DNA of 64,000 bases from JANPLN01 sp043757265 (GCA_043757265.1 JAYUQP010000072.1:4318-68317); one strand, 5' to 3'. Shown: positions 35,476 through 44,190, counted from the stretch's first letter. Notes: a model not told the origin generated them from the letters alone. Numbers and translations: made by a program.

Positions 35476-35586
35476 GTACGGACACACTTTTGCGGCTCGA
35501 TGCGCTAAGAAAAGGAACGGCGTACCTTTTTAGGTACGCCGTTCCTTTTCTTGATGCGTTGAGTCCCACGAAGTGTGTCCGTACCT
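35474..35586. repeat. Nested palindrome with GGTACGSCGTACC core
   Basis: Outer arms AGGTACGGACACACTT (35474-35489 and 35571-35586, perfect) enclose inner arms 35507-35527 and 35532-35552 (21 bp perfect, loop TTTT), whose core equals that at 13.17 kb. A 29-base copy of its left outer part recurs inverted at 42022-42050. It begins just before the end of the beta-barrel gene (stop at 35473-35475). Confidence 0.9.
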
Positions 35587-35731
35587 GGACACGATGCTGC
35601 CGCTGGAGGTACTTGCTTACTGCATGAACCACGAAATCAGTGACGGATCGATCGATCAACCCGATAACGGACAGCATGACCAGCCGAACGATTCATCCAG
35701 CAACCGGCCTGATCACCGACTGAGTGATCGC

Positions 35732-36511
35732 ATGAACTACCGACTAGTTATGAACCTTACTTATGATGGGGCTGATTACTATGGATGGCAGCGGCAAACC
35801 AACCAGGAGCCAACCATCCAAGGCCTTCTTGAGGATAAAATCAGTCAGCTAATGAACAAAAAAGTCGCCGTCGTGGCCTCAGGCCGCACCGACCGGGGCG
35901 CCCATGCTCTTTCGCAATGGGCGCATGTGGATATCCCTAAGGATCCTGTGGGGGCCAATCTTTTACACAAGCTCAACCGCCTTACTCCCGACAGCCTGCG
36001 CATCAATCGAATGTATGTGACCACCCGCGCTTTTCACGCCCAGCAATCCGTGGAAAAAAAAGAATACTTTTATAAAATTCAGAATGCGACGGTGCCACAT
36101 CCCTTTAAACAAAAATATTATTATCATGTGCGACACCGACTCGAGGTGAATTTACTGAATAAAATGGCGACGTGTCTGGTTGGAAAACAAGATTTTAAAA
36201 GCTTCCAATCCACCGGCACGGATGTAGAAACCACGGTTCGCACTGTTTTTGAGGCCTATTGGCTTTTATCAGACGACAACTTCACTTTTCACATCGTGGG
36301 CGATGGTTTTTTGAAACAGATGGTGCGAAATATCGTGGGAACAATGATTTGGTGCACCCAAAGACCCGCTCCAGAACAAGAATTTGCCAGTATTATTGCC
36401 TCTTTGGACCGCAGAAAGGCCAAAATGCCGGCTCCCGCCTATGCTCTCTTCCTAAAAAGTGTGCATTATCCTTTGGAGCTAGAAAAGCTGCTAAAACCTA
36501 TCAATTCATGA
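35732..36511 (+). CDS. truA: tRNA pseudouridine synthase A
   Basis: A 259-residue enzyme that makes pseudouridine at positions 38-40 of tRNA anticodon arms. The N-terminus MNLTYDGADYYGWQRQ and the catalytic Asp in SGRTDRGAHALSQWAHVD are diagnostic; later FHAQQS, YYHVRHRL and FLKQMVRNIVGTM are conserved. The frame is open 53 codons further upstream with an Asp/Asn/Gln/Ser-rich extension (starts at 35573 or 35624). A GGAGG at 35605-35609 is too far from 35624 for a good site, and the family starts near residue MNYRL. I chose 35732. The upstream palindrome at 35474-35586 could affect expression. Confidence 0.92.
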   Translation: MNYRLVMNLTYDGADYYGWQRQTNQEPTIQGLLEDKISQLMNKKVAVVASGRTDRGAHALSQWAHVDIPKDPVGANLLHKLNRLTPDSLRINRMYVTTRAFHAQQSVEKKEYFYKIQNATVPHPFKQKYYYHVRHRLEVNLLNKMATCLVGKQDFKSFQSTGTDVETTVRTVFEAYWLLSDDNFTFHIVGDGFLKQMVRNIVGTMIWCTQRPAPEQEFASIIASLDRRKAKMPAPAYALFLKSVHYPLELEKLLKPINS

Positions 36512-36521
36512 GAAACCATTC

Positions 36522-36548
36522 TTGACAATAAGTGCCGAAAATTATAAC
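36522..36548 (+). promoter_or_regulatory. Probable promoter of rplM-rpsI
   Basis: TTGACA (36522-36527) and TATAAC (36543-36548) precede rplM, with a short 15-base spacer. The position fits a ribosomal-protein operon with a leader of about 40 bases. Confidence 0.55.
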
Positions 36549-36591
36549 ACTTTTCCTTCGCAAAACTCGCAAAAATTTCGAGGAGATCTCA

Positions 36592-37026
36592 ATGAGTACT
36601 TGGATGGCAAAAACTGAAGAAGTAGAAAAAAAATGGCACTTAGTTGATGCTGAAGGAAAAAGTTTGGGCCGCCTAGCGACTCAGATTGCCTCTGTTCTTC
36701 GTGGAAAAAATAAACCAATTTTTACACCTCACGCCGACACTGGCGATTTCGTTGTAGTAATCAACGCAAAAAGCGTCACTATGACAGGTAACAAGTGGAG
36801 TGATAAAAAGTATTACAGACACTCTCGTTATTTTGGGTCACTTAAAGAATTCAAAGCAAAAGATATGCGAGAATTAAATCCAACGTTCATGTTGATGGAT
36901 GCTGTTAAAGGCATGCTTCCAAAGTCACGACTTGGAAAAGTTTTATTAACTAAACTCAAAGTTTACGAAGGTGGAGAACACCCTCACGCCTCACAAAAAC
37001 CTGAAGCATTAACTTTTAACTTATAA
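36592..37026 (+). CDS. rplM: 50S ribosomal protein L13
   Basis: A 144-residue L13: MSTWMAKTEEVEKKWHLVDAEGKSLGRLAT, followed by ASVLRGKNKPIFTPHADTGDFVVVINA, the KYYRHSRYFG motif, RLGKVLLTKLKVYEGGEHPHASQKPEAL. The ATG at 36592 follows AGGAG; the frame is open to 36532 but that part is the leader. It sits 21 bases before rpsI, the conserved rplM-rpsI pair. Confidence 0.98.
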   Translation: MSTWMAKTEEVEKKWHLVDAEGKSLGRLATQIASVLRGKNKPIFTPHADTGDFVVVINAKSVTMTGNKWSDKKYYRHSRYFGSLKEFKAKDMRELNPTFMLMDAVKGMLPKSRLGKVLLTKLKVYEGGEHPHASQKPEALTFNL

Positions 37027-37047
37027 TTCAATCGAAGAGGAATCAGA

Positions 37048-37446
37048 ATGGCCGCCGAAAAGAAAGTTTTTTACGCTACTGGAAGAAGAAAAACGAGTGC
37101 TGCTCGTGTGTTTCTAAAAAATGGAACTGGTGTTATCACGATTAATGGAAAAAAACCTGAAGAGTACCTCAGCATGCCAGCATCACGCGCGGCCATGATG
37201 CAGCCACTTATTCTTGTAAACAAAAATGGCCAAGTCGATATCCGAATCACAGTTGCTGGTGGCGGTGAATCTGGTCAGGCTGGAGCAATGAGACACGCAG
37301 TATCTCGTGCGCTTGTGAGCCTTGATGAGACTCTTCGTCCAACTTTGAAAAAAGCTGGTTACCTCACTCGCGATTCCCGTATGGTTGAAAGAAAAAAATA
37401 CGGAAAACACGGAGCACGTCGCTCAACTCAGTTTTCAAAACGCTAA
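37048..37446 (+). CDS. rpsI: 30S ribosomal protein S9
   Basis: A 132-residue S9: FYATGRRKTSAARVFL, then KPEEYLSMPASRAAM, ITVAGGGESGQAGAMRHAVSRAL and the invariant C-terminal tail ending RRSTQFSKR, which contacts P-site tRNA. GAGG precedes the ATG. A strong intrinsic terminator follows at 37471-37505. Confidence 0.98.
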   Translation: MAAEKKVFYATGRRKTSAARVFLKNGTGVITINGKKPEEYLSMPASRAAMMQPLILVNKNGQVDIRITVAGGGESGQAGAMRHAVSRALVSLDETLRPTLKKAGYLTRDSRMVERKKYGKHGARRSTQFSKR

Positions 37447-37470
37447 TATTCATTCAATATTGTTTATTCA

Positions 37471-37505
37471 AAAAAAGCCAAGCAGAAATGTTTGGCTTTT
37501 TTTTT
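37471..37505 (+). terminator. Intrinsic terminator of rplM-rpsI
   Basis: AAAAAAGCCAA and TTGGCTTTTTT form an 11-bp stem around a 10-base loop, and the right arm runs into an uninterrupted T-tract ending at 37505. It lies 25 bases after rpsI and is a textbook rho-independent terminator. Confidence 0.92.
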
Positions 37506-37611
37506 ACGTCCTTCTGGGCATAACCGAGATCATATTTTGAGTGGCATTCACCTTGCTATATATTCTCTGCAAAACAATGAATTAAGCCAAAACCTTTTGG
37601 GAGCCTTGCCG

Positions 37612-40518
37612 ATGCACACGAAAAAGAATTCACTTCGCCGTTTTACACACCTGTCAATTTTTTTGACATGCCTTTCAATCGCCACTTCGGGAAGCGGGCA
37701 ACAGACATCGACCACTATCGATGCGACTGGCACCACCGGACAAGACGCTCGAGATGGATCGGGTCATGGCGGAGACGCCGGCAACTCCACACCTGGCGGT
37801 AATGCGAGTGACGTCATACTAAATCTCTCCGAAATGGTTGCGGGTCCATCATCGCGAGCCACCATCGTATTGCGCGGACAATTGACTGGTCCACGTCGTA
37901 ACTCGATTCAACAAACTCTCACGCTTGATTCACGCTCGCGCATACATATAGATGCTTCGGGCGGCCCGGGTGGCGACGGTGGTGATGGCGCCGACGGGCG
38001 TGATGGTCGTGATGGTAGCGATGGGCGGGATGCCACTGAACATTCTAACGGGTCGGACGGAGGACGTGGGGAAGATGGCGGTCCTGCGGGCTCTGGATCT
38101 CCTGGTTCTGATGGCGGACGCGGTGGAGATATTTCTATTTTCATCCCGATTGAAGATATTCATCTTTCATTGTTAGTCAGTTGCAATTCAAGTGGTGGTA
38201 ATGGCGGCAGCGCAGGATCTCACGGGAACCCGGGTCAAGGCGGAAATGGTGGCCGCGGAGGTAGTAGCCACTCATGGACGGAGCAGGATGGGCAAGACTG
38301 CCGAACTGTTACTAGCAGATCTGACAACGGAAATGGAAGTTTCACGGTCGATTACGATGAAGTTTGCACGCCGAGATATCGCAGTCGCAGCAATGGTGGT
38401 GGCAGCAGAGGGCAAGACGGTTCTGATGGATCCCGTGCCTCAGGTGACACGTCATCTGGAAACGGCGGCCGCAATGGTTCCTGTGTTTTTGAAACCAATG
38501 CGAGCGGGTATCGCTACCAAGGTTCAAAACCTTTCCAAGTTCGAGTGACTGATTTTCAAATGACCGATCAAAATGGCGACGGCATTTTCGAACCCATGGA
38601 AGAAGTTACAGTTTCTGGCATCCAAGTTCAGAACGTTGGCAGCTTACCGAGCCCTTCGCAAAAAGCAGAATTTCATATGTTCTTTTCTAAAACAGCTTCG
38701 ACCAAAGCTTCGGCTTCAAGCCTCATTGTCCCGCAGCTTCGCCCAGGGCAGAATTATACTTTTCCACAGACGTTAAAATTTCAAATCAAAAATGACCTGA
38801 ATGTGGGACTCAACCAGCGCCATGTTGTGAATCAACCGATCACTCCGGACAACCGCATTACGCGCATTGACCGCGCCCAAGAAAATTTTGGTTTAACCCA
38901 AAATCTTCAAATTACGTTTCCCATCGAAATTACTCCTTTAGTGATGGCCCAAACTGCGGGCGCCGGTCAGACAATTCCAGTTTTTTGGAAAGTAAAAAAT
39001 ATTTCCGGTCGGGATTTTGGAGGTTCATCGGAAATTCGACGACAGATCAGAACTCATTTCGGTGCTGATGGTGGAGATGCAAGAGCTTCCGATTTTATAT
39101 TTCGTAGTTCTGATGGAGGAGCTGTGCTTCTGCAGCAAAGCTTCATCAAGGAAATTCTCAATCTTCGTGCAGGTGGAGAGGCCATTGTTCGTGGGGAATT
39201 ACAAATCGATGCAAACGCCCTTCCCTACACGAGCATGCGCTTTAACTCGGACCTGTGGATTGACGATTTTAGTAACACGCACCGCATGGTTCAACGCAAT
39301 CAACACGTTCTACGAATTTCTGAGCTTTACTCGTACAATCCAAACTCCGAGTTTTTACTGATAACGAACAAAGACCTCGAGCGCGAAAGTTTTTTGGCTT
39401 GGAAACGGGCAATACAAACTATTGGCTCGAGAACTGACGTTTGGGATCTTAGCTACTACGGCGCTCTTGACCTCAAAAAGACACTGCAAGAAGCCCAAGG
39501 TCAAAAGCTGCAAAATATCTTAGCTCATAAGACAGTTGTTGTTCTTAATAATTTTGGTTCTGCACGCCAGAACAATGCAGTTCGTGCCGATGAGCTCGTG
39601 GCTTTGTTAACCAAACAAAAAGCCAATGTGATTTTTATGGGTGGCGATATGAATAATATGCCGCTGCTTTATCAACAATTGCTGAATGTCCCGGCAGGAA
39701 ATTCTTCCGTCGCAACCCAGTCATGGACGGATCGCGCCTACGACAGCTATCGTCGCCTTTTCTTTTGGACGCCGGATAACGGAGCGCTTGGTGAAGTGAC
39801 ACGAGCTGTGGACCCGCAACAAAGATTTTTCATGCGTTTTGATAACGATCTTTCGGAAGAAGAAAACAATTTGTTTAAAGCAATATTAGCGAAAGGCTCG
39901 GTTGCAGCGTTAAGAACTATCACACCTGGCGGCGGACGAGCGGTGTTTGTACCGCTGACTGATCAGGAAATTCTTTCCCCGCAAAAAATCCTGTCTGAGG
40001 AAGTATTCCGTGCGCTATTGATGCCGACTTCGTTTTTATTTAAACTCAAAGCTCACCGTGCAACGACTTCGGATGCAAACGTTCATCGCTATGTGCGCGA
40101 CAGTATCATTTATGATTTGATACTAGAGATGGATCTAGAAGATGTATTGAGTCAGCTTTTGCCTGATCAAATGATAGAACTCGCAAAGCTCACAGCTTAT
40201 TTAGAAAATTTGCAAGCAAGCAGCGCCAACAGTGAGGACGCATATATCCTAGCGGCCGTCGAAGTTTACTCCGGTTACCTCGAGCATAGAAAGCTTCGTC
40301 AGTTTGTAACTCAATCGCTGAGAGATAAGGCGACATCAGTTCAGCGTAGCCAACAGGTGACGCAAATTAAAGACGAAGGAAAACGTCGACGACGACTTTT
40401 ACCAAGCTTTACTGCAAGGGAACGCTTTCGGTCACTATTAAGTTGGCCTGCAATTGATCGCTCTATCACGACAGACTTCTTTTTAATGAACGGCTCTACA
40501 CAACAAGGAGATCAGTAA
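37612..40518 (+). CDS. Large secreted collagen-like Gly-rich protein
   Basis: A 968-residue protein with basic N-terminus and signal peptide (MHTKKNSLRRFTHLSIFLTCLSI). The ATG at 37612 follows GGGAG. Residues about 117-173 are Gly-x-x triplets of GGD, GRD, GSD and GAD type (collagen-like), with a second Gly-rich block near 190-290. A CARDB/Big-like part with an EF-hand-like DQNGDGIFEP follows. The C-terminal half (about 600-960) is a globular region with FLLITNKDLERESFLAWKRA and VIFMGGDMNNMPLLYQQLL, unlike any family I know. The stop codon overlaps the next start (TAATG). Presumably surface-exposed or exported. Confidence 0.8.
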   Translation: MHTKKNSLRRFTHLSIFLTCLSIATSGSGQQTSTTIDATGTTGQDARDGSGHGGDAGNSTPGGNASDVILNLSEMVAGPSSRATIVLRGQLTGPRRNSIQQTLTLDSRSRIHIDASGGPGGDGGDGADGRDGRDGSDGRDATEHSNGSDGGRGEDGGPAGSGSPGSDGGRGGDISIFIPIEDIHLSLLVSCNSSGGNGGSAGSHGNPGQGGNGGRGGSSHSWTEQDGQDCRTVTSRSDNGNGSFTVDYDEVCTPRYRSRSNGGGSRGQDGSDGSRASGDTSSGNGGRNGSCVFETNASGYRYQGSKPFQVRVTDFQMTDQNGDGIFEPMEEVTVSGIQVQNVGSLPSPSQKAEFHMFFSKTASTKASASSLIVPQLRPGQNYTFPQTLKFQIKNDLNVGLNQRHVVNQPITPDNRITRIDRAQENFGLTQNLQITFPIEITPLVMAQTAGAGQTIPVFWKVKNISGRDFGGSSEIRRQIRTHFGADGGDARASDFIFRSSDGGAVLLQQSFIKEILNLRAGGEAIVRGELQIDANALPYTSMRFNSDLWIDDFSNTHRMVQRNQHVLRISELYSYNPNSEFLLITNKDLERESFLAWKRAIQTIGSRTDVWDLSYYGALDLKKTLQEAQGQKLQNILAHKTVVVLNNFGSARQNNAVRADELVALLTKQKANVIFMGGDMNNMPLLYQQLLNVPAGNSSVATQSWTDRAYDSYRRLFFWTPDNGALGEVTRAVDPQQRFFMRFDNDLSEEENNLFKAILAKGSVAALRTITPGGGRAVFVPLTDQEILSPQKILSEEVFRALLMPTSFLFKLKAHRATTSDANVHRYVRDSIIYDLILEMDLEDVLSQLLPDQMIELAKLTAYLENLQASSANSEDAYILAAVEVYSGYLEHRKLRQFVTQSLRDKATSVQRSQQVTQIKDEGKRRRRLLPSFTARERFRSLLSWPAIDRSITTDFFLMNGSTQQGDQ

Positions 40519-41492
40519 TGTCTCGCTTTACTCTTTTATTTTTTCTTTTTCTTCAAACGCTAATCATGAGTTCAAACTCGGCGTCTGCGGGAATGGCGTG
40601 TTTCGAAATGTTCAATCGAACATCGACTGCAGCACCTGCCGTGCCTGTCGCGTTAGCCATTCCAGTGAACGTGATGCAGAGCCAGCCAATTCGGTTGAAT
40701 GATGGTGAAACTTACTGGGGGCTTTACGATTGTAAAAGTTGCGGTCGCACCAATACGATGAAGCCGTCGGTTGATGGACGTGTTCGTTGTGTCGGCGGTT
40801 GCGGAACACCTCATACTGGCGAGCAATATCGCGAGCCCGCCGTTTTTGAAAAAGATGGAGCTTTATGGCTTGTTGACCCCGGCCAGATTTCTCGCACCCA
40901 ACAGGAAAAAGATCTCGCAAAAAACGCCGACCTTATGGGCTGTCCATTTTGCGGAAATGTTGATTTTAAATTAGATGTTTCATGCGCAGGATGTGGAGCT
41001 TCGGCAAAAGATGCCAGTCAAGTGCGGTCGTCTATTGCGGCCTTGCTCTCGAGTGCATCGCCTCGCGTGACTGGAGATTTTGGCTCAGGTTTGATAGACA
41101 CTGGAACAACCGCTGGGCCCCGTCGTCCACGCACCGCAAACATAAGCGACCTAACCGCTGCGCCTCAAAATCGCATGACACCTTTTAGAAAACGCGTTTT
41201 AGGAATGGCCGCGGGTATCACGCTTGCAGCGGCAACAACGTTTGGATCTGTTTGGGGCTTAACCACACATAGCGAAGTGGGCCGCGTGGTGCAGGTAGAA
41301 ATCAGTCAGGTCGTGGTGGAGTACTCCGTTGATAGTTACACTCATCGTGTGGAACTTGCACGACCCGCAGGTGAAACACTCGATTGGCGCGTTGGAGAAC
41401 CGGTGACAGTGTCGTTTATTAATTGGAAAATGGGCGATCCAAGCGGAGCCATTCGCGGAAACGGCGATGCTCTCCAGTTCCTGAACGATTAA
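40518..41492 (+). CDS. Zinc-ribbon membrane protein of unknown function
   Basis: A 324-residue protein coupled to the collagen-like gene by TAATG; AAGGAG precedes it. A hydrophobic N-terminus (MSRFTLLFFLFLQTLIMSSNSAS) could be a signal peptide or anchor. Two zinc-ribbon-like Cys pairs follow: CKSCG...CVGGCG (about 72-96) and CPFCG...CAGCG (about 140-160). A transmembrane segment (VLGMAAGITLAAATTFGSVWGL, about 230-250) precedes a small beta-rich C-terminal domain. If exported, metal-binding Cys pairs in the periplasm would be unusual. No family recognised. Confidence 0.7.
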   Translation: MSRFTLLFFLFLQTLIMSSNSASAGMACFEMFNRTSTAAPAVPVALAIPVNVMQSQPIRLNDGETYWGLYDCKSCGRTNTMKPSVDGRVRCVGGCGTPHTGEQYREPAVFEKDGALWLVDPGQISRTQQEKDLAKNADLMGCPFCGNVDFKLDVSCAGCGASAKDASQVRSSIAALLSSASPRVTGDFGSGLIDTGTTAGPRRPRTANISDLTAAPQNRMTPFRKRVLGMAAGITLAAATTFGSVWGLTTHSEVGRVVQVEISQVVVEYSVDSYTHRVELARPAGETLDWRVGEPVTVSFINWKMGDPSGAIRGNGDALQFLND

Positions 41493-41508
41493 AAAAGTCG
41501 ACGCGACG

Positions 41509-41562
41509 TCAATCGATGGATCAATCGATGGATCAATCGATGGACCAAGCAATGGATCAATA
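41509..41562. repeat. 12-bp tandem repeat (TCAATCGATGGA)n
   Basis: Three perfect 12-base units and one or two degenerate units follow, within the 16 bases after the zinc-ribbon stop. On the minus strand an open frame would read Ser-Ile-Asp-Pro repeats, but no other sign of coding is present. It ends near the 3' end of the minus-strand gene at 41605. Confidence 0.85.
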
Positions 41563-41604
41563 GAGGCGGCACTAGATTGGCGGCTAAAATAGCTACCGAG
41601 TGGG

Positions 41605-41883
41605 CTATTGATTCTTGTCACCAGGAACATAGCCCGGCGGAGTATATCGGTTACCTTCTTCCATACATGACTGATAATTCGCAGTGCCAGGCTTGTGCTC
41701 CACTCCCCCTCGACTCTTGCAGCTTACTGCACCTTCCGGTGGTTTCAATTCTTTCAACTTCACATCCTGAAAGTCTTTAAAAACCAATTCCCCTTTTTTC
41801 GGCGCCTTCGGAACCACACTTCCCGGCTGCAAAGAAACCGGCTCCTTAGCAAAAAGAAAAAAACTAAAAAGCAAAATAAACAT
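41605..41883 (-). CDS. Small exported hypothetical protein (92 aa)
   Basis: With the ATG at 41881-41883 this is a 92-residue protein with an N-terminal hydrophobic segment (MFILLFSFFLFAKEP) and a Pro/Lys-rich mature part, two cysteines (VSCKSRG, QSCMEEG) and a C-terminal TPPGYVPGDKNQ. AGGGGGG precedes the start. A longer frame reaches 41985. No family recognised. It is convergent with the zinc-ribbon gene. Confidence 0.55.
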   Translation of the reverse strand: MFILLFSFFLFAKEPVSLQPGSVVPKAPKKGELVFKDFQDVKLKELKPPEGAVSCKSRGGVEHKPGTANYQSCMEEGNRYTPPGYVPGDKNQ

Positions 41884-42021
41884 CGCCACCCCCCCTAATG
41901 AGAACGTCTGAAATACCACAAAGCTGAAACATTTTGAAACAAGCTTTCCAGAAGTTGTTATCAGAGTCACTTTTGAAAGTTTCAAAGAAGCGCAGAAAAA
42001 CTCCGCACGCCTTTACTAACA

Positions 42022-42050
42022 CATCGAGCCGCAAAAGTGTGTCCGTACCT
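42022..42050. repeat. 29-bp copy of the 35.47-kb palindrome flank
   Basis: Identical, in inverted orientation, to 35474-35502, with no mismatch over 29 bases. It ends in TGTGTCCGTACCT and lacks the inner palindrome, so it is a solo half-copy of a dispersed element. Confidence 0.9.
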
Positions 42051-42057
42051 TTTTACC

Positions 42058-42240
42058 AGCGAAGGCAACGAAGGAGATTGGGCTTTTTCAGAAGTTTGTA
42101 AAATAGTGCTTTGCACTTTATAGACCGCTCAAAAACTGGAAGATACAAGGCGACAAGTCGAAATCGCACGGAGGCGGGCTTCCTGCCCGTCGAGTACGAT
42201 TTTAGCGAAGGCAACGAAGGAGATTGGGCATTTTCAGAAG
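42058..42240. repeat. 37-bp direct repeat, copies 146 bases apart
   Basis: AGCGAAGGCAACGAAGGAGATTGGGC followed by a T/A difference and TTTTCAGAAG occurs at 42058-42094 and 42204-42240 (one mismatch). The second copy abuts the 3' end of the M23 gene. The first copy lies directly next to the half-palindrome at 42022-42050, so the area is a composite of dispersed repeats. Confidence 0.85.
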
Positions 42241-42241
42241 C

Positions 42242-43276
42242 CTATTCGAGGATGAATTTTTCTGGGTTTACCGGGACCCCCCCGAGGCGAACTTCATAGT
42301 GCAAATGCGGTCCTGTGGAGCGACCTGTGGTTCCCACGGCGCCGATAATATCTCCGCGGCGAACTTGCTGGCCGACTTTTACATACATCTGTGAGCAGTG
42401 GCCAAAACGTGTGACGATGCCATGGCCATGATCGATAGAAATAAGTTTGCCGTAGCCTTCATCGAAACTTGCGTAGCTTACAATACCGCTCGCCGGGGCA
42501 ACGATGGGTGTGCCGCTGTCGGCTGCAATGTCTAACCCTTTGTGTTGGGAAAGATCACCCGAAAATGGTGATGACCGCGTTCCAAACGTGGAGGAGATCC
42601 ATCCACCGGTGGGGCGAATGCTTGGTGTGGTTAAAAGAATATCGTTTTTGTCTGAGAGATCTTTCCACAATTGCAGGGATTCTTTTTCGCGCAATTCTGT
42701 CCCGCGCAAAACTTTATCCATGCGTACCGAAATAGTGCTGTAGTTGCTTTGAATAGCCACGCTGTCGCCAGAATTTTGCACAGGAGAATTATAACTTTCT
42801 TTTTGGAAGTACCCTTCGACAGGTCCGATATTCGCAGGCCAGCGCTGCGGAACTGGAGATTGCGACGAACCCTGCGGCAATGCTTGAGGCGAAACCTGAG
42901 CTGACGGAGCATCCGAACGCATCGGTAGCGTCAATTCAAGCTGACGATCCGCTGAGCCAATGTTGGTGATCAGTTTTAACTTTGACGAAAAACTCTCGAC
43001 GCGCTCTAAGCTTGTTTCGAGCGCTACAAGTTTGCCTTCCACATCTTTGAATTGCTCTTTGAGATATTGGTTTTCGGTGCGCAACCAGCGCGTTTGATTT
43101 TTTTCGAAAAGCAGTTGCACGTAATCAACAAGGACCGAACTCCCCAATACAATCACAACGCTTAGCGCAATAAGCAAACATTTAGCAACTGCTCCTGGAA
43201 CAACCACTTTTCGTGGCGTTTCGGCGCTATCGCTAAATAGCAGGATTGTATAGGTTTTTTTTGAATTCCGATCCAT
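42242..43276 (-). CDS. M23 (LytM-type) peptidoglycan endopeptidase
   Basis: A 344-residue protein. An N-terminal transmembrane helix (about 30-50) is followed by a coiled coil (EKNQTRWLRTENQYLKEQ..., about 60-100) and a Pro/Gln/Ser linker. The C-terminal M23 domain (about 235-344) carries the zinc ligands and catalytic residues in SQHKGLDIAADSGTPI, the DHGHGIVTRFGHC stretch and TGPHLHYEV. Such envelope-anchored LytM proteins cleave or regulate cleavage of peptidoglycan cross-links. It is on the minus strand, 67 bases downstream of the PP2C gene. Confidence 0.93.
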   Translation of the reverse strand: MDRNSKKTYTILLFSDSAETPRKVVVPGAVAKCLLIALSVVIVLGSSVLVDYVQLLFEKNQTRWLRTENQYLKEQFKDVEGKLVALETSLERVESFSSKLKLITNIGSADRQLELTLPMRSDAPSAQVSPQALPQGSSQSPVPQRWPANIGPVEGYFQKESYNSPVQNSGDSVAIQSNYSTISVRMDKVLRGTELREKESLQLWKDLSDKNDILLTTPSIRPTGGWISSTFGTRSSPFSGDLSQHKGLDIAADSGTPIVAPASGIVSYASFDEGYGKLISIDHGHGIVTRFGHCSQMYVKVGQQVRRGDIIGAVGTTGRSTGPHLHYEVRLGGVPVNPEKFILE

Positions 43277-43343
43277 GCAATAAGCCTAACATCGTTTGGA
43301 TTTAGTGTTTAGCAGAGTCTTCAGAATAAAACGAAAAGATGGA

Positions 43344-44087
43344 TTAACGTCCCGAGGCGTCAACGATCACCACCGTAATGTTGTCATCCCCACCGTTCTT
43401 TTTAGCCTCTTCAATACATTGGTGGGTAGCTTCAAGAATATCGCCTATCTGACAAAGGGCCTGTAAACGTTCTGGTCGTACCAGGCCGCACAGCCCATCA
43501 GAGCACATTATGTAGCGATCTCCAGGAGCCACCCGTCGTTCGATCACATCACAGAGAGCATCCCGTTCAAAACCCACACTGCGTGTGATTACATTTTTTG
43601 CCTGGAATTGCGATACGTCCACGTCACGGATAAACCCTGCGCGAATATGTTCGTTAAGGAGGGAATGGTCCTCAGTAAGCTGCCACATTTTATTATCGCG
43701 AACCAGGTAAGCTCGCGAGTCGCCCACGTTGCCGATATAAATGGATCCCGAAAAATAAAATGCCGACACCAACGTGGTTCCCATTCCTTGCAGTTCCGGT
43801 TGCTCGAGGTGGCTTTTATTATATATTTGTAAACTTGCCTGCGAATAACCATCGATCAGAGCTTCTCGTGGAGAAAACATTCCACGATTTTTTGTTAGAT
43901 TATGAGACAGTGCACTTTGCAGAGCCTCCACTGCCATCGAAGAGGCTAGGTCCCCGCCTTTATGCCCCCCCATGCCATCCGCCACCACAAAGAGTTTCAG
44001 GTCGTCGTCCACTAAAAACGAGTCTTCGTTTTTGTGGCGTCTTAGGCCAACATCGGTTTGTCCGAAAGATGTCAAAGTTATTTCCAT
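43344..44087 (-). CDS. PP2C-family protein phosphatase (Stp/PrpC type)
   Basis: A 247-residue PPM/PP2C Ser/Thr phosphatase with two-metal centre residues: VGLRRHKNEDSF, VVADGMGGHKGG, GMGTTLVSA, GNVGDSRAYLV, MCSDGL and GGDDNITVVIVD. Complete motif set; probably active. Bacterial members work with Hanks-type kinases in cell-wall or stress signalling, but no kinase is adjacent. It is transcribed divergently from the TonB-like gene, with about 100 bases between starts, and is followed by the M23 gene. Confidence 0.94.
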   Translation of the reverse strand: MEITLTSFGQTDVGLRRHKNEDSFLVDDDLKLFVVADGMGGHKGGDLASSMAVEALQSALSHNLTKNRGMFSPREALIDGYSQASLQIYNKSHLEQPELQGMGTTLVSAFYFSGSIYIGNVGDSRAYLVRDNKMWQLTEDHSLLNEHIRAGFIRDVDVSQFQAKNVITRSVGFERDALCDVIERRVAPGDRYIMCSDGLCGLVRPERLQALCQIGDILEATHQCIEEAKKNGGDDNITVVIVDASGR

Positions 44088-44190
44088 ATGGGTCCTATTT
44101 TAGGGGAGAGTCCCGCAGAAAACAAAGAGAAATATAGAATTCTTCCTAGACTTGTCTTCAGTAAACGATGTTCTCCTCCGAATAAGTTTC

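Larger units (their letters stand above)
41884..42241. other. Intergenic repeat region
   Basis: Holds a 29-base inverted copy of part of the 35.47-kb palindrome (42022-42050) and a 37-base direct repeat (42058-42094 and 42204-42240). An open plus frame at 42111-42299 runs into the M23 gene antisense and is not called. No clear promoter or RNA gene was recognised. Confidence 0.55.

Noticed and set aside
41259..41630. Minus-strand ORF with Ser-Ile-Asp-Pro repeats
   Set aside because: Lies antisense to the zinc-ribbon gene; the repeats derive from the 12-bp DNA tandem repeat, with no start signal.
41509..42240. Possible CRISPR array
   Set aside because: The 12-bp units have no spacers and the 37-bp repeat occurs only twice, with no cas gene nearby.
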